DNA from: an uncultured bacterium | GTDB lineage: Bacteria > Planctomycetota > UBA1135 > GCA-002686595 | DNA length: 58,421 nt | Direction of reading: 5' to 3' | Assembly (NCBI GenBank): GCA_938083085.1 | Contig: CALLKX010000033.1 | Location: 1 to 58,421 of the forward strand | Shown here: piece after piece, positions 48,968 to 58,157 of the stretch | How positions within the stretch are numbered: the stretch's first letter is position 1 | Layout: the number at the start of each line of letters is the position of its first letter | The notes under the pieces: generated by a model | The model's database searches: none | Told to the model about the DNA's origin: nothing | Seen by the model: only the letters and a program-made list of their open reading frames with translations | Position numbers and translations under genes: made by a program

Positions 48968-49459
48968 ATGACCGAACGCGACGCGCACATCCACCACATC
49001 AACGTGAACGTGGATGACCTGGAGACGGCCATTCCCTTCTATCGCGACGTTGTCGGGCTCCCCCTGGACCCGACCCCGGAGCAGGGCATGCTGTCGCAGT
49101 TCTTCCGCATCAACGATCGCCAGCAGATCCACATGAACGTGCTGGATGACGCGCGCGCTTTTCGCGGCCACTTCTGCCTGGAGGTCCCGGACTTCGAGGG
49201 GGTCTTCCGTCGCGCGAAGGAGGCCAACGCCATTGACACCAGCCCCTGGGGCCGCGTCCGCGCGCTCCCCGGCGGGAAGATGCAGATGTTCGTCCGTGAC
49301 CCTCACGGCAACCTGATCGAGATCGCCAGCTCACCGGGCGCGACCATCGACAGCGCGCTCTTTGAGGACGACCTGGTGGAGCCCCTGCAGGGGAGCTATC
49401 GCCTGCTGCCCGGCGAAGACGTCGGCGCCCACGTCCCCGTGGAGCCCCCCACCGCCTAG
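48968..49459 (+). CDS. VOC-family (glyoxalase/bleomycin resistance-like) protein
   Basis: 163 residues. The VOC fold shows the paired beta-alpha-beta motifs: IHHINVNVDDLETAIPFYRDVVGLPL with a candidate metal His near the start, IHMNVLDD, and the C-terminal M-F-V-R-D-P-H-G-N-L-I-E-I with the conserved Glu. Family members bind a divalent metal and catalyse lyase, isomerase or dioxygenase reactions. It starts 10 bp after the epimerase stop and is probably co-transcribed. The last 40 residues extend beyond the fold. Confidence 0.9.
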   Translation: MTERDAHIHHINVNVDDLETAIPFYRDVVGLPLDPTPEQGMLSQFFRINDRQQIHMNVLDDARAFRGHFCLEVPDFEGVFRRAKEANAIDTSPWGRVRALPGGKMQMFVRDPHGNLIEIASSPGATIDSALFEDDLVEPLQGSYRLLPGEDVGAHVPVEPPTA

Positions 49460-49607
49460 GGTCCCAGGCGCCCGGGCGCGGCGCTCGACGGTCGGCGCCT
49501 GTGACTCCGGGGTGGCCCAACGCTGGGCTGCCACTCATGGCAGGCGGTGGAGCGGGCCTTCAGGGCTCGCTCACCGGGACTCGTCGCCCTGGGCTGAACG
49601 CTTTGGA

Positions 49608-51815
49608 TCAGAGCTCGGCGCCCACCGGAGCGAGGGGTCGAACCTCGCCGCCGGACCGGACCAGGTCCGCGCGCCGCTCCACGTCAGCCTGACGCGCGGC
49701 CTGCAGGGCCGCCTCGTGCGCGTCCACGTCGCGCTCCACGGCCTCGAGCGCCGACTGCGCACCACGCAGCGCCCCCGCCGCAGCCTCCTGCGCCTCAGCA
49801 GACGCTCGCGCGCGCTTCCTTTCAGCCTCCGCCTCTACCGCCTCGCGCTCGGCCGTCTCCAGCGCGGACCCGTGCGCCGATCTGGCGGCCGCCGCCGCCG
49901 CGATGCGCGGCTGCGCACGGTCACGCCAGCGCACTAGCTGGGCGCGACGCTGCTCCACGAGGACGGAGATCCGCGCAACTTCACCTGCGGCCAGCTGGAG
50001 GATCGCGGTCGCGCCCTCCATGCGCTCCCGCGACGCGGTGAGGACGGCCTCGGCCTCCGCCGCTGCAGGACCCCGGGCCTCCGCCCGCCGGAGGAAGGCG
50101 AGGTCGAGTTCCGCGACACCGTCCGCCACGGCCGCCTCGGCCGCCACCTTGGCAACCTGCACTCGCGCCGCTTCGGTTTCGGCGAGAGCGAGCGCCTCGG
50201 TCCACTCCCGGAGGACGGGCTCGAAGCCCATTACGCTGTCCTCAGCCGCCAGCAGCGCCGTCGCGGCCTGCTCGAGAACCGCCTGGGCTGCGGCCGCCCC
50301 AGAGGCAGCCTCCTCGGCCGCCCGCGCTGCGCTTGCGGCAGCGCCGCTCTTGCCCCTCTGCTGCTGCTCTGCCCCCGCTAGGACCTCACGGGCGGCCGCC
50401 AACGCGGCTGCGAGGGCTCGGCCTGCGAGGACCTCCCGCTCGAGTACGCGCGCCTCCTCCGTCGCAGGGAACGGAGCGAGGACTGCCTGTGTCTCCTTGC
50501 TCTCCACGGCGATCACGTGGACGTGGCCGGCGCTGTCGCCGCCCAGGACCCACTGACCGTCCGCAGACAGGGCCACGCAGACGGCCGGTCCCGGCGCAGG
50601 ACCAAGCTTGGCCCGCTCCTTTCCGTTGCCGTCGTGCAACCGAAGGCGCCCGTCCCGGCCTGCCGATGCGATCCCGCCGGACCGGCCAAACTGAACGTCC
50701 AGTACGCCTGAGCCGGCATTGAAGTTCTTGATTCGCTTGCCGTTCTCCATCTCGAAGAGCGCGACCTTCCCGCCCTCGCCGGCCGCAGCGAGCACCATGG
50801 AGTCCGCACGCCAACTGAGGCTCGTCACCCCGCCGTCCAACGCCGGCAGTCGATGGAATTCCTCACCGGTCAGGGCCTCGCGCACGAAGATCCCACCTGC
50901 GCGATCCGCGGACGCCACGAGCACTCCGTCGGGGCTGAACGCGACCGCGGTCACCCAGTCCGTGTGGCCGCCGCCCTCATAGGCGAGCTCTCTTGTGGCG
51001 GCGTCATAGACGCGCAGCGTCCGGTCCGGTCCACCCAGCGCGACGCGGCCTAGGTCCGCGGAGATGTCGGCGTCGAGGACGACGTCAGGCTCCTCGCCCA
51101 GCTCGGACCAGGCACGCCCCGTGCTCACCTCCCAGGCGATCACCTTCCCCGAGTCCGCGGACCGCCCGCCCCCGGCCACGAGGCACTCCCCCCCCGCACT
51201 GAAGCGCAGGCTGTGCACCTGACCCGGCGGGAAGGGCAGGATGCCCAGGAGGTCTCCCTCGGGCAGGCCATAGAGGCTCACCTGCCGGTACCCAGCCACG
51301 GCCGCCAGGGGCGCGCCAGGGCTCACCGCCACGGCCATGACGGCTCCCCCTCGCTCGGACCACCAAACTGGCTGCGTGGAGAGGCCCGAGGGCATGGGGG
51401 CCTTCCCGGAGGGCAACGGCAGGGCCACCGCTTGTGGCTCAGCAGCGGCCGGCGCCGCCCCTGCGTCGCTCGCATCTCGCCGCGCGCCGCCGTCGATCCA
51501 GGCGGCCACCACCTGAGCCACCGCCGGGTCCAAGGCGTCCTCGTCCGGAGGCATGAACGGCTCCGCCTCATGGGCGATGACCTGATACAGGAGGGAGCCC
51601 GAGGAGTCTCCAGGCAGCACCGCCGGGCCCGCGCTCCCGCCCTTGAGGATCGACTTCACGCTTCTCAGGTCGAGGCCGTTACGGGCCCGACTCCCGCGGT
51701 GGCACGCGACGCAATGCTCTCGAAGGACAGGCGCAATATGGTCCGCGAAATTGGGCGGAGCCGGATCGTCCACAGGTGCCGCGGCGCCTGCGGCGAGGAT
51801 GAGGATTTGCCACAT
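49608..51815 (-). CDS. PSCyt1 cytochrome c with WD40 propeller and coiled-coil tail
   Basis: 735 residues from ATG 51815, two bases after the stop of the DUF1549/DUF1553 gene. A short signal (MWQILILAAGAAA) leads to a PSCyt1 heme module with C-V-A-C-H (35-39) and the axial M-P-P-D-E. Residues about 130-470 form WD40 blades (for example GHTDWVTAVAFSPDGVLVASADRAG). Residues about 480-735 are a very alanine-rich coiled coil (AAAREVLAGAEQQQRGKS, ALETAEREAVEAEAERKRARA). It is the last gene of the four-gene operon. The coiled-coil tail may bring about oligomerisation of the periplasmic complex. Confidence 0.92.
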   Translation of the reverse strand: MWQILILAAGAAAPVDDPAPPNFADHIAPVLREHCVACHRGSRARNGLDLRSVKSILKGGSAGPAVLPGDSSGSLLYQVIAHEAEPFMPPDEDALDPAVAQVVAAWIDGGARRDASDAGAAPAAAEPQAVALPLPSGKAPMPSGLSTQPVWWSERGGAVMAVAVSPGAPLAAVAGYRQVSLYGLPEGDLLGILPFPPGQVHSLRFSAGGECLVAGGGRSADSGKVIAWEVSTGRAWSELGEEPDVVLDADISADLGRVALGGPDRTLRVYDAATRELAYEGGGHTDWVTAVAFSPDGVLVASADRAGGIFVREALTGEEFHRLPALDGGVTSLSWRADSMVLAAAGEGGKVALFEMENGKRIKNFNAGSGVLDVQFGRSGGIASAGRDGRLRLHDGNGKERAKLGPAPGPAVCVALSADGQWVLGGDSAGHVHVIAVESKETQAVLAPFPATEEARVLEREVLAGRALAAALAAAREVLAGAEQQQRGKSGAAASAARAAEEAASGAAAAQAVLEQAATALLAAEDSVMGFEPVLREWTEALALAETEAARVQVAKVAAEAAVADGVAELDLAFLRRAEARGPAAAEAEAVLTASRERMEGATAILQLAAGEVARISVLVEQRRAQLVRWRDRAQPRIAAAAAARSAHGSALETAEREAVEAEAERKRARASAEAQEAAAGALRGAQSALEAVERDVDAHEAALQAARQADVERRADLVRSGGEVRPLAPVGAEL

Positions 51816-51817
51816 GA

Positions 51818-54454
51818 TCAGTGCTGGAACAGGAATTCCCGGGAGTTGAGCAACGCCCAAAAAACGTCCTCAAGCGCAGGCTTGAGTCCGGAATCAAGCT
51901 CTGCCGCCGCCGCGACCTTGGACCCGAGCGCCTCGCGCTCCGTCAATGTCGGCTCGCGGCCCAGGCATCGCAGATAGAGCCGGGAGATGATCTCTTCGGG
52001 CGAGATCCCCTCGCCGAGCCAACGCCCGACGAGGCCGCCCCTGGTGATCTGCCGGGAGACCGTGGCCCCGTTGAGGAGGTGAAGCGCCTGGGAGAGCGAT
52101 GGTTCAAAGGAGACCTCGCAAGCGCAGACCGATTCGCGGGGTGCTCGCCCGAAGGTAGTGAGGAAGTAGTTGCTCGTGGCCCCGTCCGCGATCTCCACGG
52201 CCCGGGCCCCGAGGGGCAAGCCCTTGAGCTTGACCGGCGCCTCGGTGACCTGGCAGACGACGTCGAGGAGCGTCTCGGCTCGAATCCTGCGCACCTGCTG
52301 CCGGGTGAAGTTGCGCACGTCCTGAGCATTGGCAGCCGTCGCAACGGTGCTGCGCTGGTAGGCGCGGGAGGCCGTCACCTCGCGGACCAGCTGCTTCAGG
52401 TCGTAGCCCGTCGCCACAAGGCGCGCGGCGAGCCCATCCAGCAGCGCCGCCTCGCTCGCAGGATTGCTGACCCGGAAGTCGTCCACGGGGGCCACGACGC
52501 CCCGGCCCATGAAGTGGGCCCAGACCCGATTGGCCAGGGAGCGCGAGAACCAAGGGTTCTCCGGAGAGGTGAGCCACTCCGCGAGCACCTCACGTCGATC
52601 CCTGCCGCCGAGCTCGGGGGCTTCGCCCCCTAGGAACCGCGGCCGGACGGTCTTCCCGGTCACCGGGTGGCGAACCTCACCACCCCGACGGTCGAAGATG
52701 ACGTATTCCCGGGGGTCCTCCGCGCGCTTGCGGCCCACCTGAGCAAAGAACGCGGCGAAGCCGTAGTAGTCGTCCTGGGTCCAGCGATCGAAGGGGTGGT
52801 TGTGGCACTGCGCGCACTGGAGACGGATGCCGAGGAACGACTGTGCGACGTTCTCGGTGAGCACCAGCGTGTCCCGCTCCACCTGGTAGAAGTTCGACTC
52901 CGGGGCCGCGAAGGTCCCGCCGCTCGCGGTGAGTAGCTCGCGGACCATCCGGTCCACCGGGACGTTGCTCGCCAGCTGGTCCCGCACCCACTCGAAGTAG
53001 AGGAGCGCGGACTTCTCGCTGACTCCCTGGTTGTCCGACCGGATCCCGAGGAGCTCCGCCCACTTCATCACCCACAGATCCGCGAACTCACGGCGGCCGA
53101 GGAGCGACTCCACGAGCGCCGCGCGCTTCTCCGACGCGGGCCGCGGGTCCGCGAGGAAAGCCTCACGCTCGGCCGTCGTGGGCACGAGCCCAACGGTGTC
53201 CAAGGTCACGCGGCGGACAAAGTCCTCGTCCGAACAGATCGGTGAGGGGGCGACCTGGAGCCGTCGATACTTGGCCTCAAGGAGGTCATCGATCCAGTTC
53301 CCCGCGGGGCCAGCTTCCACCGGGTCTGCGTAGGGCGCACCACCCTCCGCGGGGAGCACGGTCACCGGGACACCCACCGTGTGCGGCCCAAAGCTCGCGG
53401 TGATGAAGGCTTCCCCCGGCTGACCGCTCTCCAGCAGGCCCCCGCCCGAGGGCGCCGCGGTGACCTCGTTGCTGGTGCGGAACCTCGCGAGGCCGGTCAC
53501 GTCCCGGTCCGTGCCGTCGGAGTAATTGGCCCGAACCAGCAGCCCAACGGTCTCACCAGCGCCGCGGAGCAGCACCTCGGGGGGATACAGTTCGATCGAG
53601 GTCAGCTCGGCCACATCCTCTCGGTCCTCCAGCGCGCCCTCGCGGATCCAGGCGAGCAGGGTCTCGTGGTCGTCGTCCCCGATGGACATGAGCGTGCCGC
53701 CCGTGTGAGGCACGGCGCCGGTGGCCTTCTCCAGCAGCAGGCTCCGCTCGGGCAGCGCGCGGCTGATCCGGCGGCCCGGCAGCTCATCCACCAGCCGGCG
53801 CCGATCGCCACCAGGGTCATAGCCAAAGAGCGAGAGATGAAAGCCGTCCTGACCCCGCGCCGAGCCGTGGCAGGCCCCGCTGTTACACCCCCGCGCCGTG
53901 AGGACGGGCAGCACATCCAACTCGAAGCTCAGCGGGTGGCGCTGGCCCGGGTCCGTGACGGTGACAGGGATCTCCTGCACCTGCCCCAGGGCGTAGACCC
54001 AGACGCTGGTTGCGCCAGCCGAGACAGGCACGACGAGCCCTCCCTCGATCCTGGCCACCGACGGGTCGGCGACCTCGAAGGCCGCCCCCTTCGTCCTGTC
54101 GTCGCTCAACCCGCCGGCACCCAGCGTCACCACCAGGACCCCCTGGCGATCTCGACCGGTGTCGAGCGAGATGCGAGGCGGGTACACCCGGAGGCGCGGC
54201 AGGGGCGGCCCCTCTGCAGCGGCCGGCGTCCCCTCGCCAGCAGGAGGTCCGGCGTCCAGCGGGGGCCGCGAGTCCGCGCCGGGTTTGGAGGAGTCGGAGG
54301 AGTCGGAGGAGTCGGGGGCCCGTGGAACGCCAGCCCCCGACCCCGAGCCGGGAACGGGCGCGTCACGCACCGGAGCGGCGGCGCCTCGATCGACGCCCCC
54401 ATCCCCGGGGCCCCCCAAGGCGAGCGCCGCCATCATCGCCGTGAATGCGATCAT
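51818..54454 (-). CDS. DUF1549/DUF1553 protein with Ig-like domain and heme motifs
   Basis: 878 residues, beginning with ATG 54454 inside the stop of the PPC gene (ATGA). After a signal and a Ser/Asp/Pro-rich linker there is a BIG2-like domain (about 85-168, VYPPRISLDTGRDRQGVLVVT). Then comes the planctomycete cytochrome pattern G-C-N-S-G-A-C-H-G (Cys190, Cys195, His196), a second BIG2-like stretch (IELYPPEVLLRGAGETVGLLV), DUF1549 (LEAKYRRLQVAPSPICSDEDFVRRVTLDTVGLVPT, with C-A-Q-C-H-N-H-P-F-D-R-W) and DUF1553 (WLTSPENPWFSRSLANRVWAHFMGRG). Such proteins are secreted, contain c-type hemes and function with DUF1501 partners; the reaction is unknown. Confidence 0.93.
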   Translation of the reverse strand: MIAFTAMMAALALGGPGDGGVDRGAAAPVRDAPVPGSGSGAGVPRAPDSSDSSDSSKPGADSRPPLDAGPPAGEGTPAAAEGPPLPRLRVYPPRISLDTGRDRQGVLVVTLGAGGLSDDRTKGAAFEVADPSVARIEGGLVVPVSAGATSVWVYALGQVQEIPVTVTDPGQRHPLSFELDVLPVLTARGCNSGACHGSARGQDGFHLSLFGYDPGGDRRRLVDELPGRRISRALPERSLLLEKATGAVPHTGGTLMSIGDDDHETLLAWIREGALEDREDVAELTSIELYPPEVLLRGAGETVGLLVRANYSDGTDRDVTGLARFRTSNEVTAAPSGGGLLESGQPGEAFITASFGPHTVGVPVTVLPAEGGAPYADPVEAGPAGNWIDDLLEAKYRRLQVAPSPICSDEDFVRRVTLDTVGLVPTTAEREAFLADPRPASEKRAALVESLLGRREFADLWVMKWAELLGIRSDNQGVSEKSALLYFEWVRDQLASNVPVDRMVRELLTASGGTFAAPESNFYQVERDTLVLTENVAQSFLGIRLQCAQCHNHPFDRWTQDDYYGFAAFFAQVGRKRAEDPREYVIFDRRGGEVRHPVTGKTVRPRFLGGEAPELGGRDRREVLAEWLTSPENPWFSRSLANRVWAHFMGRGVVAPVDDFRVSNPASEAALLDGLAARLVATGYDLKQLVREVTASRAYQRSTVATAANAQDVRNFTRQQVRRIRAETLLDVVCQVTEAPVKLKGLPLGARAVEIADGATSNYFLTTFGRAPRESVCACEVSFEPSLSQALHLLNGATVSRQITRGGLVGRWLGEGISPEEIISRLYLRCLGREPTLTEREALGSKVAAAAELDSGLKPALEDVFWALLNSREFLFQH

Positions 54455-56868
54455 CGGTCACCTCCCTCTGCGCCAACCTTCTTGGCGTGCTCGGCCCGGA
54501 GCTTCTCCAGCCTGGTGGGCGGTCGGGCAGGGGCCTCCTTGGGCCCAGCCTCCGCGGGTTTCGGGGCCACACGGGACGCCTTCTTGATCCGAAGCTCGGC
54601 GGCCCCGATCGACTGCACCACCTCCCCACCGGGGAGGTGAAACACCGCGTTCAGCACGACGCCGGAGTGCTTGCCTGTGGGGCTGTCCTTCGCCACCGAG
54701 ATTGGCACGAGGACCTCGGCGCTGCCGGCGGAGGCCGAGGCCTCCATCGGCACCGCGGCGGAGGTGACGCCGCGCGGCAGGCCCAGGGCACGCAGTTCTC
54801 CGCTGCCGGGGTAGCCTTCCGCGCGGGTGATCTGCACGAGCATGGAGCCGGACTCAGAGCGCTTCAACGAGAGCGCCTGGGCCTTGCCCGTGAGAAAGGG
54901 CGCGGTGACCTCGAGCTGGGCTGGAGCCGTCGCCACCCGTATCCGGCTCTGCGGCCCCTCCAACTCGGCCTCCGCCACCAGCGCCCAAGACCCCAGGAGC
55001 GCGTCAGCGGCAGCGTTCAGTCGAATCACGCCCTGATCCGCATCCGCGGCCACCACCACCTGGCGCGTGGCCGTGAGCCCAGAGGGCAAGAACGGCAACC
55101 GGACGGTCACGGGGCCCTCGAAGCCCTCAGCGCGCTCTACCCGGACCCGAACATCCAGCGCGCCGCGCCTCGGGAGCGGCACGGACGGGATCTCAAGGCG
55201 GACCTCCACCGGCGCGGGCTCGGTCACCGCCAGGGAGATGCCGCGGACCGTCTGAGCCCAGAAGAGCGTCTGATTCGCGCCCTCGACGAGGCGCCGCTCG
55301 TCCATGAAGCTCGCCGTGACCCCCGCCACCTGCGCCCGCACTTCAAGCTCCGCATGGCCCAGCGGTGAATCGCCGGCCGCCTCGAGCAGGAACGGCCGCA
55401 ACCCCGCGCCTGGCGCCACCTCGATCGCCTCTGCGGTCACCCCAGGCGGGAGACCTTCCAGAGCGCATTGAACCTCACCGGGGGCGCGCTCCCGCTCGAT
55501 CCTCACCAGCGCCAGCGCCCTCCCGCCCCGGGGCACAGCGGCCGCCTTGATCACCCGCGGGGTCGTCACGGAGACCGAAGGTGCGCCGCCTGTGACCTCG
55601 ATGCGATAGGTGTACTCCGCGCCCCCGCGACCGAGCTGATCCACGATCTCCAGCTCCACCATGCCTCCGCCCTTGGCCGTGAAGTCCAGGGTGCTGTCCG
55701 GCTGGCCGTCGGTGTCGTCGTTGACCTTGACGGGGCGTTGGGCGGGATCCCTGCGCAGCTTGAGCACGCTGTCCAGCGGTGACCGAAGGCGACGAGCCCA
55801 AACCTCCACCACGTAGGCCTGGCCCTTCTTGACCTCGAACGCGAAGCGGTCCGTATCACCGGGCGCCTCCAGCCGGCCGTTGAGCGCAACGGGCACCTCG
55901 ATGGCCGTCACCGAGCCGTCGGTAGACTCCATCTGGTTGCGGAGCGGAGACGGCCGAATCCAGCAGGGCGTGGGCGCAACCTGTTCTCCAATTCCCACGG
56001 GCACAGCCGCCGTGCCGCGGGGAACCCATCCCCCGTGAGTCCCCGAAGAGGGGATCATCACCGACGAAGATCCCAGCAAACCCGCCTCACCCAGGAGCTC
56101 GACGTCGAGCCACTTGCCCGGTGGCCCGCCGAGGGGCAGCACGGTAAGCGGGCGTGGAAAAGAGCCGACGTGCAACAGGTAGTAGGACTCCTTGCTCCCG
56201 CGGTAGGCCGCCTGCCGGACGCGGATGAAGTAGGGACCGTCTCGGGGAAGCACCAAAGAGAACGCAGGGTCTTGGCGGCCGAAGGCCACGTCATCACAGG
56301 AACGCAGCACGAACCCGTCCGAATCCACCAGCGACACGGCGCCATCCAGGCGGCTCCCGAGGCGCATGGCCTCAAGCTCAACGGAGAGCCGCTGCCCCTC
56401 GACGCCATCGATCCGAAACACGTCTATGTCCTCGAGATCCGCGACCCCCCGGACGGTGACGGACGCGCCCGGCTCAAGCTCGAGCGGACGGGCGTCCTCA
56501 GAGCTCCCATTCGGCTCGGCCTCCTCGAGGTGAGGGAACGGGCCCACCGAGAAGTTGAGGAGGTTGGTCAAGCCCGTCGAGCTTCGGAGGCGGACCCAGC
56601 GCGGCCCAGGCGCGGCCCCCGCGGCGATCCGAATACGCGCTGACACCTTCCGGCTCGACTCCTGCTGCAGCTCCACGAGCTCCAGGTCGCCGTCACTGAA
56701 CATCAGGTCCAGGGCGCCGCCGAGCTTCTTGCCCTGAAACGCGACCGTGACCTCCGTCCCTCGCTGACCGCCCTTCGGGAGCAGGGCATCGAGCGTCGGC
56801 ACCTGCGCGCCCACGAGCCCGGTGAGCGCGACCATCGCGACCGTCAGCGCCGTCACCCGTGACCTCAA
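54451..56868 (-). CDS. Secreted PPC-domain protein with Ig/TIG-like start
   Basis: 805 residues from TTG 56868, overlapping the DUF1501 stop (TTGA). A signal peptide (ALTVAMVALTGLVGA) is followed by a TIG-like domain (TLDALLPKGGQRGTEVTVAFQGKKLGG) and two PPC-like beta-sandwiches (EAEPNGSSEDARPLELEPGASVTVRGVADLEDIDVFRI around 115-150 and VALNGRLEAPGDTDRFAFEVKKGQAYVVEVWARRL around 325-360), then further beta-rich modules. The C-terminus is Lys-rich. No catalytic motif is visible. It lies between the DUF1501 and DUF1549/DUF1553 genes, overlapping both by four bases. Confidence 0.9.
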   Translation of the reverse strand: MRSRVTALTVAMVALTGLVGAQVPTLDALLPKGGQRGTEVTVAFQGKKLGGALDLMFSDGDLELVELQQESSRKVSARIRIAAGAAPGPRWVRLRSSTGLTNLLNFSVGPFPHLEEAEPNGSSEDARPLELEPGASVTVRGVADLEDIDVFRIDGVEGQRLSVELEAMRLGSRLDGAVSLVDSDGFVLRSCDDVAFGRQDPAFSLVLPRDGPYFIRVRQAAYRGSKESYYLLHVGSFPRPLTVLPLGGPPGKWLDVELLGEAGLLGSSSVMIPSSGTHGGWVPRGTAAVPVGIGEQVAPTPCWIRPSPLRNQMESTDGSVTAIEVPVALNGRLEAPGDTDRFAFEVKKGQAYVVEVWARRLRSPLDSVLKLRRDPAQRPVKVNDDTDGQPDSTLDFTAKGGGMVELEIVDQLGRGGAEYTYRIEVTGGAPSVSVTTPRVIKAAAVPRGGRALALVRIERERAPGEVQCALEGLPPGVTAEAIEVAPGAGLRPFLLEAAGDSPLGHAELEVRAQVAGVTASFMDERRLVEGANQTLFWAQTVRGISLAVTEPAPVEVRLEIPSVPLPRRGALDVRVRVERAEGFEGPVTVRLPFLPSGLTATRQVVVAADADQGVIRLNAAADALLGSWALVAEAELEGPQSRIRVATAPAQLEVTAPFLTGKAQALSLKRSESGSMLVQITRAEGYPGSGELRALGLPRGVTSAAVPMEASASAGSAEVLVPISVAKDSPTGKHSGVVLNAVFHLPGGEVVQSIGAAELRIKKASRVAPKPAEAGPKEAPARPPTRLEKLRAEHAKKVGAEGGDR

Positions 56869-58157
56869 GCCAGAGCCTCCCGGATCACCCGCCCTCCCTT
56901 GACCAACTGCAGGGGGCGATTACCGCCCGCGAGCAGCGTCCGGTCAGGGTCCACCCCGATCAGGGTGTAGACGGTCCGCGCCAGATCCTCCGGGCCCACC
57001 GCCTTCTCCTCGACCTCGGACGCGGTCGCGTCTGAGCGCCCATGCACGTGCCCGCGCTTCACACCGCCCCCGGCCATGACCACCGAGAAGACCCTCGGCC
57101 AGTGATCGCGGCCAGCCGTCGGGTTGACCCGCGGCGTGCGCCCGAACTCCGTCGTCAGGAGGACGAGGGTGCTGTCCAGGAGACCCCGCTCGTCGAGATC
57201 GGCGATGAGCGCCGCGAAGGCCCGATCCACCGGAGGAAATTGACGCGCCATGCCGCGCGCGATGCCCTGGTGCATGTCCCAACCGCCAAGGCTCACGGTC
57301 ACATAGCGCACGCCGTGCTCCACCAGGCGCCTCGCCATCAGCAGCCGCTGCCCCGCGCCCCCGCGGCCGTAACGGTCACGGACCTTCTCGGGCTCCTGGT
57401 TGAGCCGGAACGCGCTCTTCGCCGAGTCGGACTCGAGCAGCCCGTAGGCCCGCTCGTAGAAGTCCCCCATGGCCCCAACCTCGTCCGCGTCCACGGCGTC
57501 GAGGAAGGCCCCGTTGACATCCTCAAGCATCGCGCGGCGGCGGGCAAAGCGCTCCCCGTCCACGCCCTTCGGCAGGTCGAGGTCACGCACCTTGAAGGAC
57601 CGAGACGCCGGGTCACCGCCGAGGCCGAAGGGGGCGTAAGACGAGGAGAGGTAACCGGGGCCGGCGTACACACTCGGCGGGCGGGGCACGCACACATAAG
57701 CGGGCAGGTCTCGCTGTCCGCCGAGCTCGTGGGAGACGACGCTGCCCATGCTCGGGTAGACCACCGCCGGGCTCGGCCGAAACCCGGTCATCATGTTGTG
57801 GACGCCGCGCTCGTGGGCCGCCTCACCGTGGGTGAAGGACCGCAGCACGCACAGACGATCTGCGACCTTGGCGGTCTCCTTACAGAGGCTCCCGAAGCGC
57901 ACACCATCCAGCGCGGTTGAGATCGCCTTGACGTCACCGCGGTAGGCGAGCGGAGAGTACGGCTTGGGATCGAACGTCTCCTGGTGGGCGAGCCCACCGG
58001 GGAGGAAAATCTGGATCACAGCCTGGGCGCGCGGCGCAGCGCCGCCGTCCACCCGGCGGAATTCGCAAGCGCGTGTGAGCTCACCAAAGCCAAGCGTGGA
58101 CACGGCCCCAGCTCGGAGGAAATCTCGCCGGCTCGGGAGGAAGGGGTGCTGGCTCAT
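56865..58157 (-). CDS. DUF1501 Tat-exported protein
   Basis: 430 residues from ATG 58157, chosen because the short N-terminus SQHPFLPSRRDFLRAG is a Tat signal; a longer frame from 58382 lacks one. DUF1501 hallmarks are IQIFLPGGLAHQETFDPKP, LRSFTHGEAAHERGVHNMMTGF, RYVTVSLGGWDMHQGI and LVLLTTEFGRTPRVNPTAGRDHWPRVFSVVMAGGGVKRGHVHG. This family shares the alkaline-phosphatase-like fold, and its Asp/His residues (EFGRTPR, GRDHWP) suggest a metal site. It is the first gene of the operon running to 49608, with four-base overlaps. Confidence 0.93.
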   Translation of the reverse strand: MSQHPFLPSRRDFLRAGAVSTLGFGELTRACEFRRVDGGAAPRAQAVIQIFLPGGLAHQETFDPKPYSPLAYRGDVKAISTALDGVRFGSLCKETAKVADRLCVLRSFTHGEAAHERGVHNMMTGFRPSPAVVYPSMGSVVSHELGGQRDLPAYVCVPRPPSVYAGPGYLSSSYAPFGLGGDPASRSFKVRDLDLPKGVDGERFARRRAMLEDVNGAFLDAVDADEVGAMGDFYERAYGLLESDSAKSAFRLNQEPEKVRDRYGRGGAGQRLLMARRLVEHGVRYVTVSLGGWDMHQGIARGMARQFPPVDRAFAALIADLDERGLLDSTLVLLTTEFGRTPRVNPTAGRDHWPRVFSVVMAGGGVKRGHVHGRSDATASEVEEKAVGPEDLARTVYTLIGVDPDRTLLAGGNRPLQLVKGGRVIREALA

